A stretch of DNA of 64,000 bases, from the IMG/VR virus record IMGVR_UViG_3300042384_000211, positions 1 to 64,000 of that record, one strand, 5' to 3'. This document shows, piece after piece, positions 33,910 through 42,804 of the stretch. The position numbers were made by a program, and so were the translations under genes. Origin of the DNA: a virus. Within the stretch, counting starts at the first letter, position 1. Each line of letters opens with the position of its first letter. Below the pieces are notes generated by a model. That model saw only the letters and a program-made list of their open reading frames with translations. It ran no database searches and was not told the origin of the DNA.

Positions 33910-34365
33910 ATGTCAGCAAAAATTATACAAACTATGGTCAGACCTAATTTGGAAAGTATATTTTTTAGAGAATTACGTGACGATTTTCTATTAAACAAAA
34001 ATATAGATTTTCAGGACGATAGATTATTTGTTCAACCAGAATTACGTGAGTGGCTTGAGGAAATTTCATTAGATGAGATTTATCTTCGACAAGATGAACT
34101 AAGACCGGATTTACGATTAATAATTGCAGATATCAAAAATAATGAAAATTTCGATGAGTTAGTTCCTGACTTCAATCCCTTTTCGTTAACTGACACAAGA
34201 ATACAACTATTTAATTCAGAATCTGATATGCGACTATCGGGACGAATACTTAAATGCATTCCGATAATATCGGAATGCATCGATGACATAAGAAAATTAG
34301 AAAATACTATAACGTTACAATTTTTTATCGACGATCAATTAATAGAAACTATTGAGTTTAAATAA
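33910..34365 (+). CDS. Hypothetical protein on plus strand (151 aa)
   Basis: The protein is acidic and helix-rich with many Asp/Ile residues (RDDFLLNKNIDFQDD) and no recognised motif. It is isolated, with its own bidirectional terminator downstream. ATG 33910 has a weak AGGAACA ribosome-binding site. Confidence 0.68.
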   Translation: MSAKIIQTMVRPNLESIFFRELRDDFLLNKNIDFQDDRLFVQPELREWLEEISLDEIYLRQDELRPDLRLIIADIKNNENFDELVPDFNPFSLTDTRIQLFNSESDMRLSGRILKCIPIISECIDDIRKLENTITLQFFIDDQLIETIEFK

Positions 34366-34388
34366 AAAAGCCCCGCAAGGGGCTTTTT
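34364..34388. terminator. Bidirectional intrinsic terminator
   Basis: AAAAAGCCCC-GCAA-GGGGCTTTTT works in both directions, between the plus-strand 33910 gene and the minus-strand 34413 gene. Confidence 0.88.
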
Positions 34389-34412
34389 ATGGGTCTGTAG
34401 ACTTACTGCTGA

Positions 34413-34661
34413 TTAAGCAATAAATGCGCGAGCACGTGAACCGTTAACATCACGAGCAGTCACAGTGTACGCAGTTTTACCTGTTGTGTTCACTGTAGTT
34501 TTAACATTCAAACCACATTTACGGAACTCTGACATACGAGCTGGTAAGTTTTTAATACCATAGTTAGCCGACGCTTGAGCTGCAGTTAAAGTCTTACCTG
34601 TACCACGTAAATACTTTTCTAAGAATGCTACTTGATTTGTTACTTTAGCTAAATTTGCCAT
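34413..34661 (-). CDS. Winged-helix/HTH-like small protein (82 aa)
   Basis: ASANYGIKNLPARMSEFRKCGLNV has a helix-turn-helix pattern, followed by a beta-wing (TVNTTGKTAYTVTARD). Phages carry many such basic 80-residue DNA-binding proteins; target unknown. It stands alone between a terminator and a consensus promoter, so it may be an early regulator. Confidence 0.7.
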   Translation of the reverse strand: MANLAKVTNQVAFLEKYLRGTGKTLTAAQASANYGIKNLPARMSEFRKCGLNVKTTVNTTGKTAYTVTARDVNGSRARAFIA

Positions 34662-34718
34662 TAGTTATTTCTCCATAACGATTAATAAAAGTTTTGCTTA
34701 AACCTTAAGCATGTGTAC

Positions 34719-34747
34719 ATTATATACTCAGATAATGACTTTGTCAA
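34719..34747 (-). promoter_or_regulatory. Consensus sigma70 promoter of the HTH gene
   Basis: TTGACA (34742-34747), 17-nt spacer and TATAAT (34719-34724). The leader has a 6-bp hairpin (GCTTAA-GGT-TTAAGC) before the GGAG ribosome-binding site. Confidence 0.8.
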
Positions 34748-34754
34748 CCACTTT

Positions 34755-35789
34755 TTAATCAAAATTTAACTTAAATTGATCTCGAAATTCTTGGCTTAAA
34801 AAGTATTCAGAATTTTGTTTTAATCTAGGTTTAATGCAATTGTATAATTCTACTAGATCCATCTCAACCAAACGATCCACTTGGATTAATGCTAATTGAA
34901 TGCGTTGTCGTGTATTCAATACTGAATCATAACCATGATCAATAATATCATCAAATGTATCTATACCAATATTTCTAAGAAATTGCACCGCACCTGGACT
35001 AGCAATTAACACAAATAGTTGTCCTGTTACAATAGGCTTAAATGTCTTTTCACTAAGCATACAGACATTATTGCTAATTGTAGTTTCTGTAACTAAATTT
35101 ACATATGATTCTAAGAATGCTGGGTGATTGACACTGATGTCAATTCCTTTAGTAGCATCTTCTGCTACGAAACTAACATTATCAGGTAAAGACTTATACG
35201 CTTCACGTTCTTCGTTGGTTAGTAATTCTCTAACGTGATGGTGAGGGTATGGGCGGTTACCAAAAGAAAATACTAGGTCTTTAAAATAAGGTTTATCTTT
35301 GAGATATAGATATGTTAATATTCTATGTTCATTTGTAGTACCATTTAAGCAACTAATTTTATGTTTTTTTATTTTGTTTGAAAATTGATGCCAAAACAAT
35401 TTAGGGTCATAAGAAAACGCCGTTGTATTTGGTGAACTTGTCCAGACCGCCCAAAAAGGAAAAAATCTAATCATAGGATCACATTGTGAATTTTTAAAAT
35501 AACTATAATCGCTAGTAATTACAAATGTTTTTTTAGATAGATTTAATTTCTTAATTTCTTCTAAAGCATTATCCGCTTTAAAAGTATTAACAGCACAATC
35601 AACTATTACATTAGTGATTTGAGGGTTGTTCTGAAGTATTTTTTCTAAATTTAAATCTTGATATGCAACATCTGAATTAAGTATAACTAAACTGTTATCA
35701 GGCAGAAATCTCATCCACAAATATTCTACATAATCAGTTTTTATGTCAATTATTGTGTGTATATTTTGTGTATCTAAACAATAGATCAT
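34755..35789 (-). CDS. Glycosyltransferase-like protein (fucosyltransferase-type C-terminus)
   Basis: The C-terminal segment ETTISNNVCMLSEKTFKPIVTGQLFVLIASPGAVQFLRNIGIDTFDDIIDHGYD matches the donor-binding region of fucosyltransferase-like/GT families found in marine phages and giant viruses (EKTFKPI, LF...GFxTF). The N-terminal half is an unrelated domain. At 344 aa it is full length for the group. It overlaps the next gene by four bases. Acceptor unknown. Confidence 0.72.
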   Translation of the reverse strand: MIYCLDTQNIHTIIDIKTDYVEYLWMRFLPDNSLVILNSDVAYQDLNLEKILQNNPQITNVIVDCAVNTFKADNALEEIKKLNLSKKTFVITSDYSYFKNSQCDPMIRFFPFWAVWTSSPNTTAFSYDPKLFWHQFSNKIKKHKISCLNGTTNEHRILTYLYLKDKPYFKDLVFSFGNRPYPHHHVRELLTNEEREAYKSLPDNVSFVAEDATKGIDISVNHPAFLESYVNLVTETTISNNVCMLSEKTFKPIVTGQLFVLIASPGAVQFLRNIGIDTFDDIIDHGYDSVLNTRQRIQLALIQVDRLVEMDLVELYNCIKPRLKQNSEYFLSQEFRDQFKLNFD

Positions 35790-36061
35790 ACTGTGGTGGG
35801 CATACCTATCTGAATATTAATCTCAGTTACACTATCTACACGGAAACTGCGCCAAGCCTGTTTGTCTATACACCATACGCTAAGTGTAGCAGATTCCTTT
35901 TCAGTAGCTTCTTTAACCGGTGTTTTACGCTCATACGCAGGCACAAGGTCTGCTCTAAGGGTACAGGGCATAGTACGCACCTCACCGTTTACTTTGGTGA
36001 ATGTTACTTCGCATACACGGTCTCTTAATTTTCCTAACAATTCTTCTTTAGTCAGTTTCAT
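35786..36061 (-). CDS. SH3-fold phage protein (DUF2693-like)
   Basis: From ATG 36061 (MKLTKEELLGKLRDRVC) with AAAGGAAT upstream, the protein has the WCIDKQAWRSFRVDSVTEI strand pattern of DUF2693-type SH3-barrel phage proteins. Function unknown. An in-frame ATG further upstream lacks a ribosome-binding site. Confidence 0.72.
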   Translation of the reverse strand: MKLTKEELLGKLRDRVCEVTFTKVNGEVRTMPCTLRADLVPAYERKTPVKEATEKESATLSVWCIDKQAWRSFRVDSVTEINIQIGMPTTV

Positions 36062-36114
36062 ACGATTCCTTTCGATTGATTTGGTAAATGCACCCATGCC
36101 CCATCCTAATAACA

Positions 36115-36564
36115 TTATTCTGCCGTTCCTTTCAACGTCTCAAATGTAATTTCTTTGGCACGCTCGTCTAATGCTTTGCGTTCTAGTTCGGCTACAGTAC
36201 GCAATAGGTCCTGCATTAGATCAACAATAACCTCGCGGCCATCTGCTGTTAAATGACAATATTCACGCCCGACTGGACTACTGTGCCATAGTTTGGAGTT
36301 GGTAATTAATCCCTGTAATGCACCGTACACAACATCTTTATTAGCCTGCTGGGCTAGTTTGTAATTCTTTGTCATAATTGCGTCCTTAAACTTTAAATTA
36401 TACAAATCAAGTGACTTAGTTGGTTTTCTCAGTCGCTGGAGTCGTTGCCATAGTCGCACATATCGCCATAGTTTATCTAATAGTATCATGCTTACCCACA
36501 TAACACTTAATCCAACTGCTGTTACTAGAATTAGCCCCAATGTCGACCATAATCCACTGTACAT
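36115..36564 (-). CDS. Membrane-anchored hypothetical protein (149 aa)
   Basis: One N-terminal membrane helix (residues about 6-30, STLGLILVTAVGLSVMWVSMILL) is followed by a basic segment and a mainly helical cytoplasmic domain. No motif recognised. It lies between the SH3-like protein and DNA ligase. Confidence 0.65.
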   Translation of the reverse strand: MYSGLWSTLGLILVTAVGLSVMWVSMILLDKLWRYVRLWQRLQRLRKPTKSLDLYNLKFKDAIMTKNYKLAQQANKDVVYGALQGLITNSKLWHSSPVGREYCHLTADGREVIVDLMQDLLRTVAELERKALDERAKEITFETLKGTAE

Positions 36565-36594
36565 AATGTTCTCCTACATTACATTAATATACTA

Positions 36595-37941
36595 TCATTT
36601 AATGGCATTGTCAAATTGTTCGATAACTTTTGCTAAATCATCTGCTACTTTCTTGTCTGTTCTAAATTCAGCAAAGCGTGGTAGGAATAATGAATATTTT
36701 GTGTTGTTACCCGTTGGGGGCATAATGCTGTTGCCTTTAACTGTGACAATCGTACCTATTAATTTATCACGATTGTTATGTACTTCTAAACGTACTTCAT
36801 CTGTAAAGCCACTGATGTTTACTTCAAGTAAACCATCGCTTGATTGGCAAACAATAGAACCAAACGTTGCTTCGTTTTTACCATTGCCAGCATTAAATCC
36901 CATTATAACCAAATCAACGTCGATATCAAGTTTCATTTTAACTTGGTCTTTGCTGGTGGTATCTTTCCAAATACCTGTAGCATTTTTAATAATTGTACCT
37001 TCCATGCCAAGGTCTAACATTTCACGATAGTGAGCAAGTGCTTCTTCCATGTTGTGTACAATACGTGTGTCGATAAGCTCAATACATTCTGCTCGTAATG
37101 TTTGTATCGCTAATTCAGCAAAGCGAAGTTGATAAGGTACATTATAAGTACCTTTAGAAACTACTGAAGTTAGAGCTATTTGGTCCCATACTAGGTATAC
37201 AATCTCATCGTTTGACCCAATATCGCCACCTTTTTGTACCTTATTTAAGATACCATTGCCAATTTGACGTGGTAGAACTACACCATCACGTTTAACTAAC
37301 AATTCACCGTGTGACTGTGTACCTACTGGGAATGTTTTTTGTACGTCAGCAATTAAATGTGCAAAGTGTTGCTGTGGAAATAATGAACCTGCACGACTTA
37401 GAATTTGTACTTCGCCATCTGCTGTGTGATTTACATTGGCAAACATACCATCTGCTTTAAGCTGACTATAAACGCCATTTGCCCAACTAAACTCATCTAA
37501 CTTGGCAGCTTTTGGTAGTGCGCAACGCATATACGGAAACTCTGGAATTAAATTCTTCCATACTTTATTGGCTGTTGACTCACCGAAGCCAGCACGCAGG
37601 TCACGATCCACAACCTTAGCAATTACTTTTGCATTGTCTGCTGATACACATTCGAGTATAAGTTTAAGCTGATTAATACCAGCGGTGCCAGTAATTTGGC
37701 GTGTGCTTAACGTTTCTAATAACGAAAATGCTTCTGACATGGTCATGAAGTCAATGCGCATTTTAGTTTCGTACGGGGGGATTTTCTTAATGTAGAAGTT
37801 TACAGTTGGGTCGTAGGCAAGGCGAACAACTTCTTGTAATTCTCGATTGTCTTTATGCTGTGTAAGGATAGCAATTTTTGCATTCTTACTAGGTTCGTTA
37901 GCAACTTCTTCTAAAATAGCGTTTATCATGTATACACTCAT
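36595..37941 (-). CDS. lig: ATP-dependent DNA ligase (T4 gp30-like)
   Basis: The nucleotidyltransferase core has motif I LKADGMF with the adenylated Lys162, close to T4 ligase K159, then motif III-like ELLVKRD, IV MEGTIIKNA and V VKMKLDIDVDLV. The 448-residue length matches gp30 (487 aa) closely. It seals nicks in DNA using ATP. It has its own consensus promoter immediately upstream. First ATG at 37941, with a second at residue 5. Confidence 0.93.
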   Translation of the reverse strand: MSVYMINAILEEVANEPSKNAKIAILTQHKDNRELQEVVRLAYDPTVNFYIKKIPPYETKMRIDFMTMSEAFSLLETLSTRQITGTAGINQLKLILECVSADNAKVIAKVVDRDLRAGFGESTANKVWKNLIPEFPYMRCALPKAAKLDEFSWANGVYSQLKADGMFANVNHTADGEVQILSRAGSLFPQQHFAHLIADVQKTFPVGTQSHGELLVKRDGVVLPRQIGNGILNKVQKGGDIGSNDEIVYLVWDQIALTSVVSKGTYNVPYQLRFAELAIQTLRAECIELIDTRIVHNMEEALAHYREMLDLGMEGTIIKNATGIWKDTTSKDQVKMKLDIDVDLVIMGFNAGNGKNEATFGSIVCQSSDGLLEVNISGFTDEVRLEVHNNRDKLIGTIVTVKGNSIMPPTGNNTKYSLFLPRFAEFRTDKKVADDLAKVIEQFDNAIK

Positions 37942-37959
37942 TTATTAATTTATAAGTGT

Positions 37960-37988
37960 ATTATACAGCCATTTTGCCATCTTGTCAA
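37960..37988 (-). promoter_or_regulatory. Consensus sigma70 promoter of DNA ligase
   Basis: TTGACA (37983-37988), 17-nt spacer, TATAAT (37960-37965), about 19 bases before ATG 37941. The spacer shares AATGG with other promoters in the window. Confidence 0.8.
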
Positions 37989-37989
37989 C

Positions 37990-38166
37990 CTAAGATTTGC
38001 CCCAGTTGACCTGTAACCATATACGTTCCATTACGTAATGAAGTGCCGCTAACACTATATGAATTGCAATTGCTTGCCCGAGTCCTGTCCACAATGCTGT
38101 AATTGCCAAAGCCGCAAATCGATAACTTAGTGTGCGAGCAAGGGTTCGTATATGTGTTTCTGTCAT
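37990..38166 (-). CDS. DUF2061-like small membrane protein (58 aa)
   Basis: The sequence has the DUF2061 layout: ETHIRTLARTLSYRFAAL at the N-terminus, a central membrane helix, and a C-terminal YVMERIWLQVNWG equivalent to the YYLHERVWNRIRWG of the family. It overlaps the halogenase gene by four bases (ATGA). Function of DUF2061 proteins is unknown. Confidence 0.75.
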   Translation of the reverse strand: MTETHIRTLARTLSYRFAALAITALWTGLGQAIAIHIVLAALHYVMERIWLQVNWGKS

Positions 38167-39767
38167 TTATATATTGTGCTTTTTAGAAATGCGTAATGTG
38201 TAGGTAATGCATCGACAACTTTAACAGTTTGTGCTCGGTGTTCGCGCCATGTGTTCCATGTATTAGTAGCCATATCAACGGGTTCGCTGTACTGATTATT
38301 ATTAAAATCTACTCTGCTACTATCAATAACGTTGTGCCCCATGCCTGCAATGATATATGCTATTCCGCCCATGTCGTTGCCTACTACACGCGACCTATGA
38401 AGTCGATATGCAATGTCATTGTATGAACCTAATACGCCAGCTTTAAAATCATACATCTGTTGTGAATATGTAGTTTCTTCACTAACATGATTCCAGTATG
38501 CACTATCATTACGCATAGACAAGGCATAGTGCTGACTGATAAAGTCTTTAAATCCTGTAATTTGTTCACGAAATGCAAAATTAAATGCATCAACATCAAA
38601 CCGCGTAACTCTGCCATTGCGCATTTTGAGTAGATTTACCATCTTAATAATACATTCATGTGTAAGCATTAAACCAGTTGATTCAAGTGGCTCAATGAAT
38701 CCATTTGATAGACCTATACCAATAACATTCTTTTCCCAGGTACGTTCATGTACACCATGTTTAATAGCAATATGTCGAACTTCCATTGCGTCAACACGTG
38801 CAACATCTTGTACTGTCATTCTATTAGATTTTAAATGATTTTTAAATTGTTCTTCTGCTTGTTCTTTTGTTGCAAATTTACTTGAGTAAACATACCCCGT
38901 GCCAAGTCTATCCCACAAAGGGATATTCCAAACCCATCCTGCTTCAATTGCAGTACAACTTGTAACGCACTCCATTTCTTTATCTTTATCGATATATGGA
39001 ATAACACCTGCTACTGCGCTATCATTTAATAGTGTGTCATGGAATGATATGAATGGAACTTTTAATGTTTGTTCGAGTAACAGTGATCTAAAACCCGTAC
39101 AGTCAATAAACAAATCTGCTGTTAGCTCACCATTCTTTTCAGTTACAATAGTATCAATGTGTCCTTTTGCATCCATTGTTGCGGTTAACACGTTATCTAG
39201 AATATGTGTCATACCCACCGGCAAACATAAATGGTCACGTAGATAATTACCAAATAGAGTTGCATCCATATGATATGCTGTGTCGGATTTAAAATTAAAT
39301 CCACGTATTAGATGATCCTCATTCTTTGTCATTTTATTTGCATCAGTCATTATAACCTGATCGTGATAAAATTCTGCAAATGAATATGGATCAATATTAG
39401 GTAGTGTTGCGGCACCAATAAACCATTCCATTAGACCTCTGGGCTTATCAGTAAAGTCATATCTACCAAACGGGTAATGAAATACTTGTGGCTTTTCTGT
39501 TGGGTTTTCTCTAAAATCGATAAACTTAATTGATGTCTTATATGTTGCGTTACAGTGCTTCATCCAATCTTCATCTTTAAGACCAAGATAGTGAAGGAAT
39601 TCGTTTATCTGTCCGATTGTACTTTCGCCTACTCCAATTGTTGGGATATTGGGCGACTCGATTAGAGTAAGTTTAACGTGTGGTAATTGTTTTGATATAG
39701 CAGCCGCTGTCATCCATCCCGAACTGCCACCACCTACAATAGTTATTCTTTCAATTTTGTTTCTCAT
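38163..39767 (-). CDS. Flavin-dependent tryptophan-halogenase-like protein
   Basis: The N-terminus has the FAD dinucleotide-binding GGGSSGWMTAAAIS (residues 12-25), GVGESTIGQINEFL and CNATYKTSIKF with Lys77 matching PrnA Lys79 (the chloramine/active-site Lys). WVWNIPLWDRLGTGYVYSSKF matches the WxWxIP halogenase motif, and IEPLESTGL the active-site Glu loop. Halogenases add Cl or Br to Trp or related compounds using FADH2 and O2; no FAD reductase is seen here. The substrate is unknown. It overlaps the U32-like gene by four bases. Confidence 0.88.
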   Translation of the reverse strand: MRNKIERITIVGGGSSGWMTAAAISKQLPHVKLTLIESPNIPTIGVGESTIGQINEFLHYLGLKDEDWMKHCNATYKTSIKFIDFRENPTEKPQVFHYPFGRYDFTDKPRGLMEWFIGAATLPNIDPYSFAEFYHDQVIMTDANKMTKNEDHLIRGFNFKSDTAYHMDATLFGNYLRDHLCLPVGMTHILDNVLTATMDAKGHIDTIVTEKNGELTADLFIDCTGFRSLLLEQTLKVPFISFHDTLLNDSAVAGVIPYIDKDKEMECVTSCTAIEAGWVWNIPLWDRLGTGYVYSSKFATKEQAEEQFKNHLKSNRMTVQDVARVDAMEVRHIAIKHGVHERTWEKNVIGIGLSNGFIEPLESTGLMLTHECIIKMVNLLKMRNGRVTRFDVDAFNFAFREQITGFKDFISQHYALSMRNDSAYWNHVSEETTYSQQMYDFKAGVLGSYNDIAYRLHRSRVVGNDMGGIAYIIAGMGHNVIDSSRVDFNNNQYSEPVDMATNTWNTWREHRAQTVKVVDALPTHYAFLKSTIYK

Positions 39768-40993
39768 ACTACTTTCCTTAGTTGCAATGCAGAATCGATA
39801 TCATCTGTACCAAATGTACGTTCGCATTGATGACAATCCCAACACTGATTTCTACACGTTGTTAATAGTTTCTCTAACTTCTTACCCGGAGCAGTCGACC
39901 ATATGCCAGTATAAATTGTGTAAGTTGTTTTATAATCTTCTTTAGTAAATCGTGTATCAATCCAACCAGGAATCCAATCGTGTAACGGTGCAAGATTATT
40001 ATCGACTATATCTTTATAGTTATCTGCGTATACTGTGTTGCCAATATTTGTGTTCTGTTGATCTAGTTTTTGTGTCTTATAAAACCATACTGCTTTAGCA
40101 TACTTGGCATCTTTAGCAAGGAATGGTGCTTGAGTTAATCGTCCGGAGAATTTAAATATATCAACTAGATCTAAAAATTGATTTAATGTTTTTGCATCAA
40201 CAGCAACTAAGTCAATGCCCACTCGCGGTAATTGTTTAAATGCTTCCGAACCACGCCAGCCATTACACGAAAGATTGGCGGCATCTCTAAAATACTCAGT
40301 GCTTATAACTTCGCCTACGCTATCGTGTTCTTTCTTAAACGGGCAATGGTAAACACATGCTTCGGCAATCAGCAATGATGTTAGTAATTTCTTTTGGGGG
40401 TTTTTGCCATTAAGATAGTCCTGTGCCTTCTTAATCTTTTTAAGTTCTTTAATGTTTCTATTTAAACTTCTGTCTAATAAAATAGTATTGTATCCAAGAT
40501 ACGCATAGTCAATAAATTGCTGTGCGTCGGATACAATTTGATTTACTGTGCTTTTCCATCGCATATCAGGGCAGCGTGTTTGTAACTCACCTGTACGCAA
40601 TATGTGTTCGCTTGACATAGTACAACTACGTAATCCACGATCATAATATGAACCAATCCATTGCACAAACTGTTGTCTAATTTCGTAATTGAATATTACT
40701 TCGTGCGGTACTTCAACAGTGTTAAATGTAAGTGATATTTCAACACCAAGTTCTTCTTGTATTTTAAATAGGTAATCAATGTGAGTGTCCGATGCTTCGA
40801 CTCCCATTGGATTTCCACATCGTTTATCTACACCATTGTAATTATAGTAAAAGTATTTGCCAAAGTAGATATCGTGAATATTGTCTAAAAATTCAGGACT
40901 TGCATTCTTAAACATTGTATAATAAGCATCAGCATGTTCTTCTGAGAGTCTATCCCAGTGTGCCATTGAAAATCGTTTCGAGTATGTGGTCAT
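39764..40993 (-). CDS. U32-peptidase-like Fe-S protein
   Basis: Starting at ATG 40993 (MTTYSKRFSMAHWD), six bases below a TATAAT box. DRSLNRNIKELKKIKKAQDYL and the Cys-bearing SLLIAEACVYHCPFKKEHDS resemble the U32 family, and a C-terminal cluster (RNQCWDCHQCERTFG) could bind an Fe-S cluster. U32 members include hydroxylases of tRNA or quinone pathways (TrhP, UbiU/V). The family call is tentative. It is transcribed with the halogenase. Confidence 0.62.
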   Translation of the reverse strand: MTTYSKRFSMAHWDRLSEEHADAYYTMFKNASPEFLDNIHDIYFGKYFYYNYNGVDKRCGNPMGVEASDTHIDYLFKIQEELGVEISLTFNTVEVPHEVIFNYEIRQQFVQWIGSYYDRGLRSCTMSSEHILRTGELQTRCPDMRWKSTVNQIVSDAQQFIDYAYLGYNTILLDRSLNRNIKELKKIKKAQDYLNGKNPQKKLLTSLLIAEACVYHCPFKKEHDSVGEVISTEYFRDAANLSCNGWRGSEAFKQLPRVGIDLVAVDAKTLNQFLDLVDIFKFSGRLTQAPFLAKDAKYAKAVWFYKTQKLDQQNTNIGNTVYADNYKDIVDNNLAPLHDWIPGWIDTRFTKEDYKTTYTIYTGIWSTAPGKKLEKLLTTCRNQCWDCHQCERTFGTDDIDSALQLRKVV

Positions 40994-40999
40994 ACTAAT

Positions 41000-41028
41000 A
41001 TTATACACGAAACGATTGTGTATTACAA
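41000..41028 (-). promoter_or_regulatory. sigma70-type promoter of the U32/halogenase operon, leaderless
   Basis: TTGTAA (41023-41028), 17-nt spacer, TATAAT (41000-41005), then six bases to ATG 40993. The mRNA is predicted to start at or next to the ATG. Confidence 0.7.
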
Positions 41029-41029
41029 C

Positions 41030-41437
41030 CTATTGCGGGTTATTTGCTTGCACCTGTGCAATATTCCACGCTAGTACTGCGGCAGGATCATCTTTTGGTA
41101 TTGCACCTTTAACTGCTGTTATGTGTGTTGACCACGGACCAACATTGCTAATTGTACCCGTTGCTTGCAATTCTTTATATAACATATCCAATTGATTACC
41201 AATGTCTGTATATGCAATCGAACGTGCAATTTTATATGCATTTTCAGTAAACCCCGGCATTGATAACATATCAAATGCTTTAAATGTCTGTGTGTCTGCA
41301 TCATAGGTGTGCGATGATGTTGTATCGTCTGGGCAATCAATCCAACTAAAATCTGGGGATACTTCAAATTCACTACCAATCTCTACTACGTCACAAACTC
41401 TACCTAATTCTGCACTATGTATTAATGCTCTTTTCAT
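41030..41437 (-). CDS. Tail-fibre-associated protein (135 aa)
   Basis: IAYTDIGNQLDMLYKELQATGTISNVGPWSTHITAVKGAIPKDDPAAVLAWN resembles the C-terminal helical repeat of short phage tail or fibre-assembly proteins in which GDQLDMLY recurs. The rest is unassigned. It closes the adhesin block on its 3' side. Role structural or assembly-related, inferred. Confidence 0.65.
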   Translation of the reverse strand: MKRALIHSAELGRVCDVVEIGSEFEVSPDFSWIDCPDDTTSSHTYDADTQTFKAFDMLSMPGFTENAYKIARSIAYTDIGNQLDMLYKELQATGTISNVGPWSTHITAVKGAIPKDDPAAVLAWNIAQVQANNPQ

Positions 41438-41451
41438 TTTACTGCACTCCT

Positions 41452-42114
41452 TTATTTATATTCCCATACAACTACTAGCCCATTCATCCCACCTTGGCCA
41501 CCTAAATTTTCGTTTGTAACACCGCCTGTACCACCTGCTCCAGGTGCCGCTGTTCTTGTTCCACCAGGATTTTGATGTCGTCCAGTTAAATTAGAATTTC
41601 CGCCCCAATAACTAGGGCCGCCTTTACCTATTGCTCCGTTGCCCATAGAATTACCATGACCGGTTCCGGATCCACCGTATAGATTAATATCGCCGCCAGA
41701 TCCAACACCACCAAACCCACCTGTATGACCAAGATTCTGATTAGATCCATATCCACCAGTGGCAGAACAGTATGCACCAAATGAACTTGTACCACCAGCG
41801 TTGCCGCCAGAATAAGCTGCTAATAGGCCGCCGCCACCTACTGTAACTGCAACAGTAGAAACTGCGGTTACATCCAGCCTCTTTTCACTAAATCCACCAC
41901 CACCACCACTTTCACAGTATGATGACCCACCACCACCACCACCAACAACTTTAACTACAATATTCGTACAGCCAGATGGTTTAGTCCATGTGCCTGATGC
42001 TGTAAAGGTCGATATAGATAATAACTTACCTGTACTAATCGAGCTGTCAAAATTAGATAATTGTATCGAATTATCTGAAAAAGTAATACCATTCATACCT
42101 AATGTGATTGCCAT
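41452..42114 (-). CDS. Glycine-rich adhesin, paralogue 1 (220 aa)
   Basis: A conserved N-terminal domain (TLGMNGITFSDNSIQLSNFD) is followed by a beta domain starting FTASGTWTKPSGCTNIVVKVVGGGGGG and a large Gly-rich C-terminal part with GGSGTGHGNSMGNG loops. This organisation is like gp38/gp37-type distal tail adhesins of T4-like phages, whose Gly-rich loops bind receptors. Two Cys lie in the domain. It is the shortest of three tandem paralogues. Confidence 0.78.
   Translation of the reverse strand: MAITLGMNGITFSDNSIQLSNFDSSISTGKLLSISTFTASGTWTKPSGCTNIVVKVVGGGGGGSSYCESGGGGGFSEKRLDVTAVSTVAVTVGGGGLLAAYSGGNAGGTSSFGAYCSATGGYGSNQNLGHTGGFGGVGSGGDINLYGGSGTGHGNSMGNGAIGKGGPSYWGGNSNLTGRHQNPGGTRTAAPGAGGTGGVTNENLGGQGGMNGLVVVWEYK
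41453..41460 (-). promoter_or_regulatory. T4-type late promoter box (41.4 kb)
   Basis: TATAAATA on the minus strand, followed by AAGGAGTGC and ATG 41437. It lies at the end of the first adhesin frame and would drive the 135-aa gene downstream of it. Confidence 0.55.
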
Positions 42115-42123
42115 GTTATTCCC

Positions 42124-42795
42124 TCAACTATATGCATAAACGATAACAAGACCGGACTCGCCATTTGCAATACCAGCGCCGCCGCTGCCATCATTTGTTC
42201 TACCACCAGGCCCGCCTGTTCCTGGTGATCCGTTATATAATTTATTACTTGTGGTGGCTCGATTTACTGTGCCACTCGACCCAAAGAATGTTCCGCCGCC
42301 TTGACCACCAGGGAAATGGCCACCACTATTTGTGTGACCTGTTCCGACTCCGCCATATAGATTTATACTTCCGCCACTGCCTAATCCCGGGTTGCCGCCA
42401 CAGTGAGAACCTCCTGTATTTGCACCATCACCACCAGTTGCAGAACAGTATGCACCAAATGAACTTGTACCACCAGCTGCGCCAGCTGCGTAGTAACTAA
42501 CCGAGGAACCACCACCGCCTACTGTAACTGCAACTGTGGCAACTGCTGTGACATCAATAACCTTTTCCGAATAACCGCCACCGCCACCACTTTCGCAATA
42601 CCCAGCGGCGCCACCGCCACCGCCCACAAGTTTAACTAACACAGACGTACACCCAGCAGGTTTGGTCCAAGTACCCGTTGTAGTAAATGAAGTTATATTA
42701 ATAATTCTACCCTCATCTATCGTACTGTCAAATTTGGTACTTTGACTCGTAGAATCAGGAAAAGTGATTCCTGTTGCGGTTAATGTAATTGCCAT
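42124..42795 (-). CDS. Glycine-rich adhesin, paralogue 2 (223 aa)
   Basis: Same order of parts as paralogue 1, with ITFPDSTSQSTKFDST N-terminally and FTTTGTWTKPAGCTSVLVKLVGGGGGAAGYCESGGGGG. It shares a 37-base identical stretch with paralogue 1. Distal binding loops differ. Likely receptor-binding. Confidence 0.78.
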   Translation of the reverse strand: MAITLTATGITFPDSTSQSTKFDSTIDEGRIINITSFTTTGTWTKPAGCTSVLVKLVGGGGGAAGYCESGGGGGYSEKVIDVTAVATVAVTVGGGGSSVSYYAAGAAGGTSSFGAYCSATGGDGANTGGSHCGGNPGLGSGGSINLYGGVGTGHTNSGGHFPGGQGGGTFFGSSGTVNRATTSNKLYNGSPGTGGPGGRTNDGSGGAGIANGESGLVIVYAYS

Positions 42796-42804
42796 GATAA
42801 TTCC

